From: Salegentibacter holothuriorum
GTDB lineage: Bacteria > Bacteroidota > Bacteroidia > Flavobacteriales > Flavobacteriaceae
NCBI RefSeq assembly: GCF_900168045.1
Contig: NZ_FUYY01000001.1
Location: forward strand, 186,001-250,000
Direction of reading: 5' to 3'
DNA length: 64,000 nucleotides
The position numbers and the translations under genes are program-made. Below, piece by piece: positions 61,834-64,000 of this stretch. Numbering within the stretch: the first letter of the stretch is position 1; every line of letters begins with the position of its first letter. The notes below the pieces were generated by a model that did no database searches, had not been told where the DNA came from, and was given only the letters and a program-made list of their open reading frames with translations.

Positions 61834-62247
61834 ATGGAATTACCAAAAGATAAAAAAATTGTTCTTTTTGATGGCGTGTGCAATCTTTGCAACGGCGCGG
61901 TTACTTTTATCATTAAACACGATAAAAAAGATATATTTCGTTTTGCATCCTTACAAAGTGAACTTGGAAAAAACCTGGTAGCCGAAAGAGGAATGGATCC
62001 TGAAGACTTAGACTCTATAATCTTAATTGATCCCGGCGTGGCTTATTACAACAAATCTACCGCTGCCCTGGAGATTTCCAGGGAACTTTCTGGCGGTTAT
62101 TCTTTTCTTAAAAACTTATTATTTATCCCTGAAGGATTACGAGACGGCATCTACAATTTTGTAGCTAATAATCGCTATAAATGGTATGGCAAAAAAGATT
62201 CCTGTATGATACCTACCCCAGAGTTAAAGGGTAAATTCCTTGATTAA
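61834..62247 (+). CDS. Thiol-disulfide oxidoreductase DCC family protein (DUF393)
   Basis: 137 residues. The DCC motif is seen as DGVCNLCNGAV at about residues 14-24, a CxxC redox pair, followed by DIFRFASLQSELG and a hydrophobic C-terminal half. YuxK-like; exact role unknown. Starts one base after the MutS2-like stop. Confidence 0.9.
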   Translation: MELPKDKKIVLFDGVCNLCNGAVTFIIKHDKKDIFRFASLQSELGKNLVAERGMDPEDLDSIILIDPGVAYYNKSTAALEISRELSGGYSFLKNLLFIPEGLRDGIYNFVANNRYKWYGKKDSCMIPTPELKGKFLD

Positions 62248-62279
62248 GTTTTTTCCTTCTCTTTTATTTTATTAGTAGT

Positions 62280-63596
62280 CTAATCTTCATCTCGCTTGGG
62301 GTGGTAATCATCATCCCATTCTTTTACATTTGGTGGCCCCATCTTGTTTACAGATTTAGCAACCATAAGAGAAACTGCGGCATCACCGGTTACATTTACA
62401 GTTGTTCGACACATATCCAGAGGCCGGTCTACTGCAAATATAAGCGCCAATCCTGCTTCCGGAATTCCCGCTTGTGCGAGTACTATTACAAGCATCACCA
62501 TTCCCGCTCCTGGCACAGCTGCAGAGCCTATGGATGCTAAAGTAGCGGTAGCTATAATTCCAAGTTGCGCAGCAAAGCTAAGGTCCATACCAAACGCTTG
62601 TGCAATAAAAACGGCTGCAACAGCCTGATAAAGACTTGTACCATCCATATTAATTGTGGCTCCAATTGGTAGAACAAAGCTGGATACTTCAGGGCTAACG
62701 CCCATATGCTCCTCTACCCGCTCCATAGTTACCGGTAAGGTTGCGGCACTGGAACTGGTTGAAAAAGCTAATAATTGCGCAGGCGCTATTCCATTTATAA
62801 AGAAGGATGGTTTGTTTTTAGTAACAATCCATACCAATAAAATGTAAAACCCAATCATTAAAGCCAAACCTATAAGTACAGTTACACCATACATGGCCAG
62901 GGCAGCAAAAAGATCGGTACTTGGGGATTCTACGACCAATGCAGCTAATAATGCAAATACACCGTAAGGTGCAGCCAACATTATTAAATCAATCATTTTG
63001 AGAATTACTTCATTAAAACCATCAAAGAAGTCTTTTACCGGTTTTGCTGCTTTTTCAGGAATAAGAATAAGTCCAATTCCAAAGAAAATAGCGAAGAAAA
63101 TAACCTGTAACATATTGGCATTATCACCTGCAGCGGCAAAAATATTATCTGGAACAATATCTTCTAAAGCCTGTAATGGCCCAGATTCTCTTTGCTTATC
63201 GGCATTGGCCTTAATACCTGAGGCATCACCTTCGTAACTTGTTATTAAATCTTGTTGTGTTTCTGCTGTAATAGCATTCCCCGGTTTAATAAGGTTCACC
63301 ATACCAAGACCTATAGAAACTGCTATTACAGTGGTAAAAATATAAATACCAATAGTACGTGCTCCCATTTTAGAAAGCTTGGAAATATCTTTAAGGTCTG
63401 AAATTCCTTTAATTAAAGAGGCCAAAATAAGTGGTACAGCTATAAGTTTCAGCGCATTGATAAAAATATTACCAAAGGGTTTTATCCAATCTCCAACAAA
63501 CTCTTCTCCCCAGCTAAAATTTGTAAGAACAAGGGCAAATACAACCCCTGCAGCCATTCCAAGTAAAATCTGCCAGTGCAGTGCAAGTTTCTTCAT
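62280..63596 (-). CDS. Dicarboxylate/amino acid:cation symporter (DAACS family)
   Basis: 438 residues with about eight membrane helices and two re-entrant loops. Takes up glutamate, aspartate or C4-dicarboxylates with Na+ or H+. Signature STSSSAATLPVTMERVE (first hairpin, around residue 277-293), then PIGATINMDGTSLYQ, the NMDGT cation/substrate motif, and DRPLDMCRTTVNVTGD near the end. Short loop insertions are normal. Convergent with the DCC gene; aroC lies 28 bases upstream and may share its transcript. Confidence 0.92.
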   Translation of the reverse strand: MKKLALHWQILLGMAAGVVFALVLTNFSWGEEFVGDWIKPFGNIFINALKLIAVPLILASLIKGISDLKDISKLSKMGARTIGIYIFTTVIAVSIGLGMVNLIKPGNAITAETQQDLITSYEGDASGIKANADKQRESGPLQALEDIVPDNIFAAAGDNANMLQVIFFAIFFGIGLILIPEKAAKPVKDFFDGFNEVILKMIDLIMLAAPYGVFALLAALVVESPSTDLFAALAMYGVTVLIGLALMIGFYILLVWIVTKNKPSFFINGIAPAQLLAFSTSSSAATLPVTMERVEEHMGVSPEVSSFVLPIGATINMDGTSLYQAVAAVFIAQAFGMDLSFAAQLGIIATATLASIGSAAVPGAGMVMLVIVLAQAGIPEAGLALIFAVDRPLDMCRTTVNVTGDAAVSLMVAKSVNKMGPPNVKEWDDDYHPKRDED

Positions 63597-63624
63597 GCGA
63601 TATAAATTTCAGGATTTAAATCAA

Positions 63625-64000
63625 TTAAATTTTTGAACTTTTATTCTGAAGTAAGTAATCGGCAATCACCAATGCTGCCATAGCTTCAACTATAGGCACA
63701 GCTCTTGGTACCACACAGGGATCGTGTCTTCCTTTTCCCTGCATTTCAACATTTTCGCCTTTTTTATTTATAGTTTCTTGTTTTTGCATAATCGTAGCCA
63801 CCGGTTTAAAGGCTACATTAAAATAAATGTCCATCCCATTAGAAATCCCACCCTGTATTCCTCCGCTTAGGTTAGTTTGGGTAGATCCATCTTCATTAAA
63901 GAGATCGTTATGCTCGCTACCTTTCATTTTAGTGCCTTCAAAACCGCTTCCGTATTCAAAACCTTTAACCGCATTTACGGAAAGCATTGCTTTTCCTAAT
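63625..64000 (-). CDS. aroC: Chorismate synthase, C-terminal part
   Basis: Partial gene running off the right edge; about 125 C-terminal codons are visible. Chorismate synthase converts EPSP to chorismate, the last step of the shikimate pathway, with reduced [32 protein letters not shown] and [18 protein letters not shown] are conserved signatures of the enzyme. The N-terminal part lies outside the window. Confidence 0.93.
   Translation of the reverse strand, partial: LGKAMLSVNAVKGFEYGSGFEGTKMKGSEHNDLFNEDGSTQTNLSGGIQGGISNGMDIYFNVAFKPVATIMQKQETINKKGENVEMQGKGRHDPCVVPRAVPIVEAMAALVIADYLLQNKSSKI

Overview
The window is about 35% GC, densely coded, and reads as chromosome of a member of the Bacteroidota, family Flavobacteriaceae, probably a marine genus close to Gramella, Salegentibacter or Zunongwangia. 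Evidence: a gliding-motility-associated (type IX secretion, type B) C-terminal domain at 16147-18000; many families typical of flavobacteria (DUF1206, DUF3817, DUF4251, DUF1835, DUF6155, VF530, PMP3/YqaE, QEGLA/DUF1704); ATG starts mostly without Shine-Dalgarno sequences; and repeated matches to the Bacteroidota -7 promoter motif TAnnTTTG. No rRNA, tRNA, CRISPR array, prophage or transposase was seen. The genus assignment is inference.

Layout. 1-7 kb: partial QEGLA protein, exo/endonuclease-phosphatase, YbdG-like mechanosensitive channel, galE and several small membrane proteins. 7-13 kb: an arsenic block (arsR, acr3, arsO-like flavoprotein) between two short-chain dehydrogenases and a medium-chain reductase. 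13-21 kb: FUSC/YccS membrane protein, DUF6155 protein, a T9SS cargo protein, an MFS transporter and the cysE-cysM cysteine pair. 21-27 kb: secreted protein, Crp/Fnr regulator, SF2 helicase and a class A penicillin-binding protein. 27.0-27.6 kb: an operon-like array of four very short ORFs (28-45 codons) encoding basic peptides. 27.7-36.6 kb: SdiA-regulated-like protein, VTT protein, cold-shock-domain protein beside a DbpA-like RNA helicase, VF530, J-KTSC protein, FAD amine oxidase, msrA, DoxX, DUF4251 lipoprotein and a ribosome hibernation factor. 36.7-38.8 kb: aconitase. 39.1-46.4 kb: a minus-strand operon combining a flavoprotein, a methyltransferase and a type III polyketide synthase with an enoyl-reductase-like SDR, a hotdog dehydratase, a ketosynthase, a dedicated ACP, a phosphopantetheinyl transferase and a degenerate MBL-like protein. 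46.4-64 kb: OmpA and lipocalin lipoproteins, DUF1328, branched-chain alpha-keto acid dehydrogenase E1 fusion, a 2OG-Fe(II) oxygenase / SUI1 / DUF1835 / nucleoside phosphorylase run, a VWA-like surface lipoprotein, ppk1 coupled to a solute-binding-like protein, ung, a MutS2-like ATPase without Smr domain, a DCC protein, a dicarboxylate symporter and the end of aroC.

Most notable. (1) The tandem micro-ORF array: the two most similar copies differ at five bases, four synonymous, which points to selection on the peptide. (2) The type III PKS operon, which carries its own fatty-acid-type elongation proteins and suggests an uncharacterised phenolic lipid or quinone. (3) Two families of dispersed intergenic palindromic repeats. 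Family 1 has at least eight copies here, one apparently supplying the last codons of the dehydratase gene and another separating arsR from acr3. Family 2 has four MITE-like copies with terminal inverted repeats.

All calls come from reading the sequence; no database search was possible, so family names rest on recognised motifs, lengths and gene order.
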